A stretch of 19,990 bases of DNA from an uncultured Collinsella sp. (GTDB taxonomy: Bacteria > Actinomycetota > Coriobacteriia > Coriobacteriales > Coriobacteriaceae), in assembly GCA_958403395.1 (NCBI GenBank), contig CATXXF010000035.1, positions 1 through 19,990 on the forward strand, written 5' to 3'. The notes below the pieces were generated by a model that had not been told where the DNA came from, searched no databases, and saw only the letters and a program-made list of their open reading frames with translations. Both the position numbers and the translations under genes were made by a program. Below, piece by piece: positions 1-9,087 of the stretch. Position 1 is the first letter of the stretch. Each line of letters opens with the position of its first letter.

Positions 1-609
1 AAAGGCCTCGTACTCCTCCTTGTTGAGCGGAGCGTTGAGATAGTCGCCGCTCCCCTGCTCCTCGTAGCGCGACTGCGAGAACAGCACGTCCATATCGAGC
101 GTGGAGGCATCGACGATCGGCGCCGCCGCATCAAAGAATGCCAGGGCATCGCCACCGACGAGCTTCATAACCTCTTCGCTCAGCGCCGGTGAACACAGCG
201 GGCCCGCGGCAATGACCACGTGGCCCTCGGGAATCTGTGTGACCTCACCGTGCACGACCTCGATATTGGGACGAGCGGCAACCTCGGCCTCGACAAGCTC
301 GGAAAACTTGACGCGGTCGACCGCCAAGGCGCCACCGGCGGGAACAGCCGCGCGATGGGCGCAATCGAGCAGGACTGAACCCATGCGCTCAAGCTCGGCC
401 TTCAGCAAACCAGCCGCGGAATCCGGACGGGTCGACTTAAACGAATTCGAGCAGACGAGCTCTGCCAGGTGATCGGTATGGTGAGCCGGGGAGCTCACCT
501 GGGGGCGCATCTCGCACAGCTTAACGGCAAAACCGCGATCTGCCAGCTGGATCGCGCACTCCGAACCCGCCAGACCGCCACCGATAACTGTCACCTGATC
601 GAACTGCAT
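1..609 (-). CDS. trmFO: TrmFO, folate/FAD-dependent tRNA m5U54 methyltransferase (N-terminal part)
   Basis: Methylates U54 in the T-loop of tRNA using methylenetetrahydrofolate and FADH2, in the cytoplasm. The 203 codons visible read MQFDQVTVIGGGLAGSECA at the start, a Rossmann FAD-binding glycine motif, followed by the family signature HHTDHLAELVCSNSFKS at about residues 43-59. Cys53 in CSNSFKS matches the position of the catalytic cysteine known from the Bacillus enzyme. The frame is still open at base 1, so the remaining half (family length about 430-450 residues) lies outside the window. The ATG at 607-609 has an AAAGGTG ribosome site 7 bases ahead and begins 14 bases after the dprA stop, so it is probably cotranscribed with comM and dprA. 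Confusion with the related MnmG (GidA) is excluded by the CSNSFKS signature and the length of the N-terminal spacing. Confidence 0.95.
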   Translation of the reverse strand, partial: MQFDQVTVIGGGLAGSECAIQLADRGFAVKLCEMRPQVSSPAHHTDHLAELVCSNSFKSTRPDSAAGLLKAELERMGSVLLDCAHRAAVPAGGALAVDRVKFSELVEAEVAARPNIEVVHGEVTQIPEGHVVIAAGPLCSPALSEEVMKLVGGDALAFFDAAAPIVDASTLDMDVLFSQSRYEEQGSGDYLNAPLNKEEYEAF

Positions 610-623
610 CTGCAAACACCTTT

Positions 624-1559
624 CTAATTGACACGTTTTCCATTGTGACCGAAGGGTGTCTGGGCGTGAAGGGCAAACTTGGAGGGCGCATACCTTCCAT
701 CCATCATGCGCTCGATAAGACCCTCGAGTTCAAGCGAACCCAAGAGTTTGAGTACGCCGACAGCATCGAGCGAGACGAGCGCCGCGATGTCGTCGACCTT
801 GAGCGGAGAGGCGATGAGCGCATGCATCACGGTCTGCTGCGTTGGATCCAGGTCGGCAATGCCGGGAGCATCGGGGCGCGAGTAGCGCAGGGTTCCGTAG
901 ATGCGTGAGATAGCCATCTCGATAGATTCCTCGTCGACGATGCAGCAGGCACCGTTCGCAATGAGGTAATTCGTGCCACGCGACTCGGGCGATAGGATCG
1001 ACCCCGGCACGGCAAGAAGTTCGCGCCCCAAATCCATAGCAGCCTCGGCTGTGGAAAACGTCCCAGAAGGCATACCCGCCTCGGATACAAAGAGGGCTTG
1101 CGACAGGGCCGCGATTACGCGATTGCGGCGCGGAAAGGCGAACTTGCGCGGACCCATGCCCCACGGAGAGATCGACACGACCGCGCCACCCGTATCAAGC
1201 GTGCGCGTAATCAGCCCCGCGCTCGAACGCGGGTAGACCACGTCGGCGCCCGTCCCCAGCACCACAACGTGTTTGCCGCCGGCGTTGACCGCAGCCCAAC
1301 CCGAGGCCTGGTCACAACCGACCGCACCGCCCGAAACTACCGTCACTCCCGCCTCAACCGCCACCTTCGCCGCAAGCTCTGCCACGGCAAGACCATACGG
1401 CGAGGCCTTTCGCGCACCGATGATGGAGAGCGCGGGCGTCGAAAGCGCCTCGGGGTTGCCGCGCACATAGAGCGTCTGAGGTACATCAGAAAGCTCCAAA
1501 ACGGTCTCGGGATACAACGCGTCACCTGGATGCAGCTCGAAGGTCCCCTCAGCCATCAT
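624..1559 (-). CDS. dprA: DprA/Smf DNA-processing protein, RecA loader in transformation
   Basis: Binds incoming single-stranded DNA during natural transformation and loads RecA on it. The 311-residue product has the Rossmann-like core: SIIGARKAS at residues 45-53, SGGAVGCD at 76-83, GTGADVVYP at 102-110, FPRRNRVIAALS at 142-153 and SRGTNYLIANGA at 193-204. The C-terminal 80 residues resemble the usual winged-helix DprA tail. The N-terminal SAM-like domain found in many homologues is absent. The segment that usually reads SGLARGID is SGGAVGCD, so the usual basic residue is replaced by Val80. The ATG at 1557-1559 is chosen because it overlaps the comM stop (ATGA) and follows an AAGGAGGGA ribosome site; a longer in-frame reading starting at 1715 lies inside comM and is not needed. 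Part of yraN-comM-dprA-trmFO. Confidence 0.95.
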   Translation of the reverse strand: MMAEGTFELHPGDALYPETVLELSDVPQTLYVRGNPEALSTPALSIIGARKASPYGLAVAELAAKVAVEAGVTVVSGGAVGCDQASGWAAVNAGGKHVVVLGTGADVVYPRSSAGLITRTLDTGGAVVSISPWGMGPRKFAFPRRNRVIAALSQALFVSEAGMPSGTFSTAEAAMDLGRELLAVPGSILSPESRGTNYLIANGACCIVDEESIEMAISRIYGTLRYSRPDAPGIADLDPTQQTVMHALIASPLKVDDIAALVSLDAVGVLKLLGSLELEGLIERMMDGRYAPSKFALHAQTPFGHNGKRVN

Positions 1560-3079
1560 TGGTCCCTCCTTCCCTGGTACATCGCCGCCTCGAGCACGTG
1601 GTCCTGCGTCACCTGCTCGCTCTCGGCGACATCTGCGATCGTGCGCGCAATGCGAACAAGGCGCACGATGCCACGCCCTGTGAGATGCGTGCGCTTCGAC
1701 AGGCCGAGCACACACTTCTCCGCCGCATCATCGAGCTCAAAGGTCGAAACGACGCCGTCAATGGACCGTGTCTCGTCATCCTCGGCCTCGGCATCCGCAT
1801 CGTCCATGCGGGATTCGCGCCAAGCGCGAAAGGCGCGACCGCGCACAACGTGGTCACGTAACTCGGCCGACGACATGCCCTCCGCACCCTCGATAATCAC
1901 TTGAGGGTCGGGACGGGTCACATCGATCATCATGTCGATACGGTCGGCCAAAGGACCGCGCAGTTTAGACCGATAGCGCTCGACCATCGCCGCCGAGCAG
2001 CGACACGGCACCTCGCGATCGCCCAAAAAGCCGCAGGGGCAGGGATTTCTCGCAGCCAGCAGCTGAAAGCGCGACGGGAAGGTAAAAGCCCCGTCGACGC
2101 GTACGATCCTCACGTAGCCGCGCTCGATGGGCTGACGCAGCGTCTGCAGCACGCCAGTGGGAAACTCGGCAAGTTCGTCCAAAAAGAGCACGCCGCCATG
2201 AGCAAGGCTGATCTCACCCGGGTGCACCGGGCGCCCGCCGCCGATAAGGCCTGCGGTCGAAATACTGTGGTGGGGACTGCGGAAGGGGCGGTGCCCCGCC
2301 AACAAGCCATCAATGTTCTCACCCAAAACCGAATGGATGCACAGTGCCTCCTGCTGATCCTCAACGGAAAGCTCGGGCAGGATGCCGGTCATACGGCGTG
2401 CGAGCATCGTCTTGCCCGATCCCGGAGACCCGATCATGAGCAAGCCGAGTTCTCCTGCCGCCGCAAGCGCCATGCCGCGTTTAGCGACTTCCTGCCCCAG
2501 CACGTCGGCATAGTCGAGCTCAGGCTCAAAGGTCGCCTCGACGCCCTCGGAATCCAAGTAGTGCCGCGCGGCATCGCCCATACCATGAGCAAGCTGAGAC
2601 AAATGATCGATGAATCCGCAATCCACGCCCGCGAGTGGCACATGCTGGTCTGACCTGCCGGCGATAAAGGACAGCCCCAAATCACGCGCCAATAACTGAA
2701 ACGCCACCTCGCCCTTGACAGGAAGCACCGTACCGTCCAAGCCAAGCTCACCAGCGATAAGACAACGATCGAGGTTGTCGCGGGGAATCTGCCCATCGGC
2801 CGCCAATACCGCGATGGCGATGGGCAGATCAAAGCCGCTACCGGTCTTGCGGATATCGCCGGGCGCCAGATTGACCGTAATGCCCGAGCGCGGGATCTCG
2901 AACCCGGCGGAGCGCATCGCGCAGCGAATACGACCGCGCGACTCCATCACCTCCATACTCGGTATGCCGAGCATCTGGATGCCCGGAACGCCGCCGGCAA
3001 GCGAGACCTCGACCGTGACGGGAATCGCCTCGACGCCGCGGATGCAGGCCGCGTGAACGGCAAACGTCTCGAACGCCAT
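1556..3079 (-). CDS. comM: ComM, Mg-chelatase-family AAA+ helicase for transformation
   Basis: A hexameric AAA+ helicase that in Vibrio and Acinetobacter promotes branch migration while transformed DNA is integrated. The 507-residue product starts MAFETFAVHAACIRG, typical of the family. It carries an N-terminal ChlI/LonC-like domain (about 1-190), a Walker A GSPGSGKT at 217-224, Walker B GVLFLDE at 296-302, and a Cys cluster (CPCG at 347-350, C359, C361) usual for ComM. The C-terminal Mg-chelatase domain includes an acidic stretch (MDDADAEAEDDE) that may be a lineage-specific linker. The start at 3077-3079 shares one base with the yraN stop, and the stop overlaps the dprA start, so translation is probably coupled through all three genes. 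An alternative upstream reading to 3277 would run through yraN and is rejected. Confidence 0.95.
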   Translation of the reverse strand: MAFETFAVHAACIRGVEAIPVTVEVSLAGGVPGIQMLGIPSMEVMESRGRIRCAMRSAGFEIPRSGITVNLAPGDIRKTGSGFDLPIAIAVLAADGQIPRDNLDRCLIAGELGLDGTVLPVKGEVAFQLLARDLGLSFIAGRSDQHVPLAGVDCGFIDHLSQLAHGMGDAARHYLDSEGVEATFEPELDYADVLGQEVAKRGMALAAAGELGLLMIGSPGSGKTMLARRMTGILPELSVEDQQEALCIHSVLGENIDGLLAGHRPFRSPHHSISTAGLIGGGRPVHPGEISLAHGGVLFLDELAEFPTGVLQTLRQPIERGYVRIVRVDGAFTFPSRFQLLAARNPCPCGFLGDREVPCRCSAAMVERYRSKLRGPLADRIDMMIDVTRPDPQVIIEGAEGMSSAELRDHVVRGRAFRAWRESRMDDADAEAEDDETRSIDGVVSTFELDDAAEKCVLGLSKRTHLTGRGIVRLVRIARTIADVAESEQVTQDHVLEAAMYQGRRDQ

Positions 3080-3564
3080 CACGACACCTGCCAATCGAAC
3101 GCGTTGTACTGGTGCTCGATCTCGGCGATATGCCCGCCGCGAATGGTAACGCCCACGGCATCGAAGCGAATCGCCTTGAGCGGATAATGCTCCATGAGAT
3201 AGCAACTTGCGATGCGGCGGTAGCGACGTTGCTTTTGGGCGTCCACGGCCTCCTCGGGAAAGACCCGCGTGCTGCAATCCAGCGCAACGCGTCTGGTCTT
3301 GACCTCGGCCATCACCACGACATCGTCGAGCTCATCGAGCAGCACCAGGTCGGCCTCGCCCTCGGTGCAACGATAACCCTGCTCCAGCAAGGTGTAGCCG
3401 CGCTCGTTAAAGTAGTCGATGGTGATCAGCTCGCCCAGCATGCCCAGCTCGCGAGGACTGAGTCCCTTGATAAACTCGGGCGTCATCGCCCCGCAGTCGA
3501 GCTTGCCGTTTTCCCAACACTCCTTGAGCTGCTGCGTCTTACTCTTTTTGCTTGCGGCACTCAT
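3079..3564 (-). CDS. yraN: YraN/UPF0102 family endonuclease-like protein
   Basis: A 161-residue protein of the UPF0102 family, which has a restriction-endonuclease-like fold; its physiological role is not settled. The core motifs are visible: GE at residues 44-45, GEADLV at 69-74 and EVKTR at 87-91, giving the E...D...ExK metal-site pattern, then a C-terminal FDAVGV strand. The first 40 residues precede the usual family start and are specific to this protein. The ATG at 3562-3564 is preferred because AAAGGAG lies just upstream; a longer in-frame start at 3654 lacks such a site. It follows the rnhB terminator, so it may have its own promoter in the 189-base gap (3565-3753), where I could not pick a convincing -35/-10 pair. 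It overlaps comM by one base. Confidence 0.88.
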   Translation of the reverse strand: MSAASKKSKTQQLKECWENGKLDCGAMTPEFIKGLSPRELGMLGELITIDYFNERGYTLLEQGYRCTEGEADLVLLDELDDVVVMAEVKTRRVALDCSTRVFPEEAVDAQKQRRYRRIASCYLMEHYPLKAIRFDAVGVTIRGGHIAEIEHQYNAFDWQVS

Positions 3565-3662
3565 GGGGTCTCCTTTCCCGCACACTGCATTGCCCCGATG
3601 ATGAGAGCACCTTTCATGCGGGTAAGTACCGGAAGCAAACCAAAAGCTGACCAAATGCCGTC

Positions 3663-3704
3663 AAAAAACGGGCCGTACGCAGCAATGGTGTTGCATACGG
3701 CCCG
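3663..3704 (-). terminator. Rho-independent terminator after rnhB
   Basis: On the minus strand a 13-bp stem (CGGGCCGTATGCA pairing with TGCGTACGGCCCG, one G-U) closes a loop of about 10 bases and is followed directly by six T. It lies about 50 bases downstream of the rnhB stop and separates rnhB from yraN. The rest of the 3565-3753 gap shows nothing else I can support. Confidence 0.92.
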
Positions 3705-3753
3705 CTACCAGCAGGTTTATAAAACCCCAGAGGTCCCTGTCTCCACAATTGAC

Positions 3754-4542
3754 CTAGAAAAGGCGCTCAGTCTGCAGAAAGTTTCCGCAAAAGCTCACGC
3801 GGTGCAGCGGACAAAGTCCATGTTTGCGAATGGCCTCGATGTGCTCGGGGCTCGCATAGCCCTTCGACTCGGCCAGATGGTACTCGGGGTACTCGGCGTC
3901 GTACTCGACCATCATCTCGTCACGCGTGACCTTGGCCATGATGGACGCCGCGGCGATGCAGGCGATCTTGGCATCGCCCTTCACCACATCGCGCTCGTTG
4001 GGAACGGCGCCCAAGGGGTTACCGTCCATGAGGACGCAGTCGGGCTCGAGCCCCGTATCGGCCACGGCGCCCACAACGGCAGCGCGGATTGCGCGGGCCA
4101 TGCCCATCTCATCGATATCCTTCGGCGCGATATGGCAAAAACCGATCGCCGTCGCCACCTCGGCAATCTTCACTGAGAGCAACTCGCGGCGCGCGGGCGT
4201 GAGCTTTTTGGAATCGTTGATACCCCAGACGCGCGGTTCCATGGGAAGGCAGACGGCGCATACCGTCAAAGGACCGGCCACCGATCCGCGACCCACCTCG
4301 TCGACACCAACGACCACCCCATCGCCGCCAAGCTCATGCATAAGCTCGTACATGCCATTGACGCGCTCGCGCTCGGCAAGCTCCTTGGCATGGCGCTTAA
4401 GAGCACGCTCGCAAGCCTTGATCACCTGCTGGCGCGGGTCCTCGCGATAATGCTCCACGAGGGCAGGAATCTCCTCAAACGTAGCGCTCGCCAACTCACC
4501 GGCAACCTGCGATGCCGAAACCGAGCTCGTCATGTTGGCCAT
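3754..4542 (-). CDS. rnhB: Ribonuclease HII
   Basis: Cleaves the RNA strand of RNA-DNA hybrids and incises at single ribonucleotides embedded in DNA. The 262-residue product has the type 2 RNase H core: VVVGVDEVGRGSVAGPL with Asp81 and Glu82, DSKKLT at about 110-115, LMDGN with Asp173, and TRDEM with Asp208, giving the four-carboxylate metal site. A charged helical extension of about 70 residues precedes the core and resembles the extra N-terminal domain of Bacillus-type RNase HII. The ATG at 4540-4542 has an AAGGAGGG site about 7 bases ahead; the in-frame ATG three codons later lacks a better site, and an earlier start at 4560 would put the ribosome site inside the gene. It lies between the rplS terminator and its own terminator, so it is probably a single-gene unit. 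Confidence 0.96.
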   Translation of the reverse strand: MANMTSSVSASQVAGELASATFEEIPALVEHYREDPRQQVIKACERALKRHAKELAERERVNGMYELMHELGGDGVVVGVDEVGRGSVAGPLTVCAVCLPMEPRVWGINDSKKLTPARRELLSVKIAEVATAIGFCHIAPKDIDEMGMARAIRAAVVGAVADTGLEPDCVLMDGNPLGAVPNERDVVKGDAKIACIAAASIMAKVTRDEMMVEYDAEYPEYHLAESKGYASPEHIEAIRKHGLCPLHRVSFCGNFLQTERLF

Positions 4543-4571
4543 ACCAGGCCCTCCTTGCATGCAAATCAGAT

Positions 4572-4602
4572 AAAAAGAAGGGCCACCCGAAGGTGACCCT
4601 TA
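4572..4602 (-). terminator. Rho-independent terminator after rplS
   Basis: Minus strand: a 10-bp stem AAGGGTCACC / GGTGGCCCTT (one G-U pair) closed by a TTCG tetraloop, followed by CTTTTT. It lies about 35 bases after the rplS stop and before the rnhB start. Confidence 0.93.
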
Positions 4603-4635
4603 CGTCCAAACGAGTGGACAGACGCTGCGATCTTC

Positions 4636-4977
4636 TTAGCGCTTCTCGGGGATGCGAGCAGCCTTGCCCACCTTGTCGCGGAGGTAGTACAGTTTGGCGC
4701 GACGGACGCGACCATGACGAACGACCTCGAGCTTGGCAATCTTCGGGCTGTGAAGCGGGAAGGTACGCTCAACACCGACACCGAAGGACATCTTGCGGAC
4801 GGTGAAGGTCTCGCGGGCACCGGCGCCGGCCATGCGGATGACGTCGCCCTGGAAGACCTGGATGCGCTCGCGGTCGCCTTCCTTAATGCGGTAGTGAACC
4901 TTGACGTTGTCGGCGACGCGAACCTGAGGAATGTCCTCGCGGATCTGCTGACGCTCGATTGCGCGGATGTAATCCAT
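4636..4977 (-). CDS. rplS: 50S ribosomal protein L19
   Basis: A 113-residue large-subunit protein at the 30S-50S interface. The sequence has the family hallmarks: MDYIRAIERQQIREDIPQ near the N terminus, the central GDVIRMAGAGARETFTVRK, then GVGVERTFPLHSPKI, and RRAKLYYLRDKVGKAARI at the C-terminal end. The length is normal for L19. The ATG at 4975-4977 is preferred over a TTG two codons earlier because AAGGAA lies about 7 bases upstream of the ATG. Unlike the common trmD-rplS arrangement, this gene stands alone: it has its own promoter (5047-5074), a hairpin in its leader and its own terminator. Separate autoregulation is therefore possible. Confidence 0.97.
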   Translation of the reverse strand: MDYIRAIERQQIREDIPQVRVADNVKVHYRIKEGDRERIQVFQGDVIRMAGAGARETFTVRKMSFGVGVERTFPLHSPKIAKLEVVRHGRVRRAKLYYLRDKVGKAARIPEKR

Positions 4978-5001
4978 GTGCAATTCCTTACTCTTCTAGA
5001 G

Positions 5002-5025
5002 GTGCCGTACCACCTTGGCCGGCAC
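5002..5025 (-). promoter_or_regulatory. Hairpin in rplS 5' leader, possible autoregulatory site
   Basis: Between the rplS promoter and start codon the minus strand contains GTGCCG and CGGCAC arms (5020-5025 and 5002-5007) around a 12-base loop. L19 leader elements that control rplS are known in other phyla, but this hairpin is short and I cannot match it to one of them. It could also be only a mRNA-stabilising stem. Confidence 0.35.
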
Positions 5026-5046
5026 GTAGTTGAACAAACATATTCG

Positions 5047-5074
5047 AGTATACACGCGCGGGTTTCTGCTGCAA
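5047..5074 (-). promoter_or_regulatory. Sigma-70-type promoter for rplS
   Basis: Minus strand: -35 TTGCAG (5069-5074), a 16-base spacer, then -10 TATACT (5047-5052). It lies about 70 bases upstream of the rplS ATG and downstream of the ppdK hairpin, fitting a dedicated rplS transcript. Confidence 0.7.
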
Positions 5075-5120
5075 GAACAATTTTTTACGCAGACAAAAAG
5101 ACAAAACCCGCACATGATAA

Positions 5121-5148
5121 CCGCCCGTCTCACGAATGAGACGGGCGG
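5121..5148 (-). terminator. Strong hairpin after ppdK, likely terminator
   Basis: A perfect 12-bp inverted repeat (CCGCCCGTCTCA / TGAGACGGGCGG) with a TTCG loop on the minus strand, 38 bases after the ppdK stop. The bases that follow are TTATC and then, further on, TTTTG and CTTTTTG, so the U-tract is poor and delayed. Termination is probable but may be incomplete. Confidence 0.7.
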
Positions 5149-5186
5149 CATGAAGGGGGCTACGCTAGGCGTCTAAACCCAAAACG

Positions 5187-7937
<2,751 letters not shown>

Positions 7938-8012
7938 GATACTTCCCCTTCCATGCACTTACGCGCACGACCGTGGTAACGAATCGACCCGCCAGATGCG
8001 GGCCGTGAGGGA

Positions 8013-8041
8013 ACTATACGGCGGGTTTTGAGCAGGCTTAA
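8013..8041 (-). promoter_or_regulatory. Candidate promoter for ppdK
   Basis: Minus strand: -10 TATAGT (8013-8018), a 17-base spacer, and a weak -35 TTAAGC (8036-8041). It lies about 75 bases before the ppdK GTG. A short CCCGC/GCGGG stem-loop sits in the predicted leader. The poor -35 would fit a promoter that needs an activator. Confidence 0.5.
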
Positions 8042-8059
8042 GCAGAGGATGCGCGGTTT

Positions 8060-8099
8060 GGTAAACGTGCTAAAACTGGCGGTAAACGGTAGGTAAAGG
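8060..8099. repeat. Three phased GGTAAA(C/G)G direct repeats upstream of ppdK
   Basis: On the plus strand GGTAAACG occurs at 8060-8067 and 8081-8088, and GGTAAAGG at 8092-8099. Start-to-start distances are 21 and 11 bases, about two and one helical turns, so the copies lie on one DNA face. They end roughly 20 bases upstream of the candidate -35. A separate inverted pair GTGGT / ACCAC (8099-8103, 8118-8122) flanks an AT-rich centre next to them. A regulator-binding array is inferred; no regulator is identified. Confidence 0.5.
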
Positions 8100-8186
8100 T
8101 GGTTACATTATGAAGATACCACTGTAAGAACGTGCAGGTCAGATGCGATATTTTTGCTAAATCGCTTTATCAAAATGCTGCTACTA

Positions 8187-9053
8187 TTAGGCTCGACGGG
8201 CGGCGCGGCGGGCACGGGCTTCTTGGATTTCCTCCAAGTGGCTAATGATCTCGGCAGCGCTTTCTTCGATGGCCTTGCCGTCGGTACGCACCACAAAGCA
8301 GCCTAGGCGCTTCATGAGCGCACGGGCTTCCTCGAGCTCGCTGTGCACGCTCTCGGGCTCGGCATAGGAGCCGGCAACGGCACGAGCGTAGTCATCGCCC
8401 AAGCGGCTATCGCGAATTTCGGAAATCACATCGACGGTCGAAATCAGGCCGAACAGGCGCATCGGGTCGACCTCGTAAATCGACTTGGGCGGCTCCATGC
8501 CATGCGCCAGTGGGACATTGGCGACCTTGTAGCCCTGATAGGCCAAATACATCGACAGCGGCGTCTTGGACGTGCGCGATACGCCCAGCAGCACGATATC
8601 GGCACCCGACAGATCGTCGCAGCCGCGCCCGTCATCGTGCTCAACGAAATACTCCATGGCCTCGATACGATGGAAATAGCGATCATCGGTCTTGTGAATC
8701 ACGCCCGCAACGCCCTTGGGCGGCACACCGATAAGCGACGACAGCACGGCAAGCGTCGGGCCAATCAGGTCGACCGAGCGAATGTGCAGCATACCCAGGT
8801 AATCGAGCACGCGGGCGCGAAGCGCCGGATCGACAATGGTGTGGAACACGGCAATATCGCGATGGTCCGCATCGACGCGCGGACCCACAAACGACTTGAC
8901 CTGCTCCACCGAGTTCACCTTGGGCAGGCGCAAGAGACGAAAAGCCCCTTCATCAAATTGCCCGGACGCCGCAAGCACCACCTCACAAGCGGTATCGCCG
9001 AGCGAGTCGGAGATAACGATAACGGTGGGACGACCGGTGACTGGGCAATCCAT
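8187..9053 (-). CDS. yqfL: PPDK regulatory protein (bifunctional Ser/Thr kinase and phosphorylase, DUF299)
   Basis: Proteins of this family inactivate PPDK by ADP-dependent phosphorylation of the threonine next to its catalytic histidine, and reactivate it by Pi-dependent dephosphorylation that releases PPi. The 288-residue product has the family start VIVISDSLGDTACEV at 11-25, IDLIGP-like SVDLIGPTLAVLSSLIGVPP at 93-112, and the P-loop-like GVSRTSKTP at 157-165. It has PLAHGMEPPKSIYEVDP from 181. The length is normal. ATG 9051-9053 follows an AAAAGGAG site. It lies 34 bases after glyS and directly upstream of ppdK, so its substrate is almost certainly the neighbouring enzyme. A glyQ-glyS-(ccpN)-yqfL order is also known in Bacillus, so the linkage is old. 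The related PEP-synthase regulator is an alternative name, but no ppsA is seen here. Confidence 0.94.
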   Translation of the reverse strand: MDCPVTGRPTVIVISDSLGDTACEVVLAASGQFDEGAFRLLRLPKVNSVEQVKSFVGPRVDADHRDIAVFHTIVDPALRARVLDYLGMLHIRSVDLIGPTLAVLSSLIGVPPKGVAGVIHKTDDRYFHRIEAMEYFVEHDDGRGCDDLSGADIVLLGVSRTSKTPLSMYLAYQGYKVANVPLAHGMEPPKSIYEVDPMRLFGLISTVDVISEIRDSRLGDDYARAVAGSYAEPESVHSELEEARALMKRLGCFVVRTDGKAIEESAAEIISHLEEIQEARARRAARRA

Positions 9054-9087
9054 GCGGGGCTCCTTTTGCGCTTATGCGCAGGCTGGC

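Noticed and set aside
1560..1715. Longer DprA with an N-terminal extension starting at 1715
   Set aside because: The extra residues lie wholly within comM in another frame, and the ATG at 1557-1559 has both an excellent ribosome site and the typical DprA N terminus soon after.
3565..3662. Promoter for yraN
   Set aside because: A TTGACG overlaps the T-run of the rnhB terminator on the minus strand, but no acceptable -10 lies 16-18 bases downstream.
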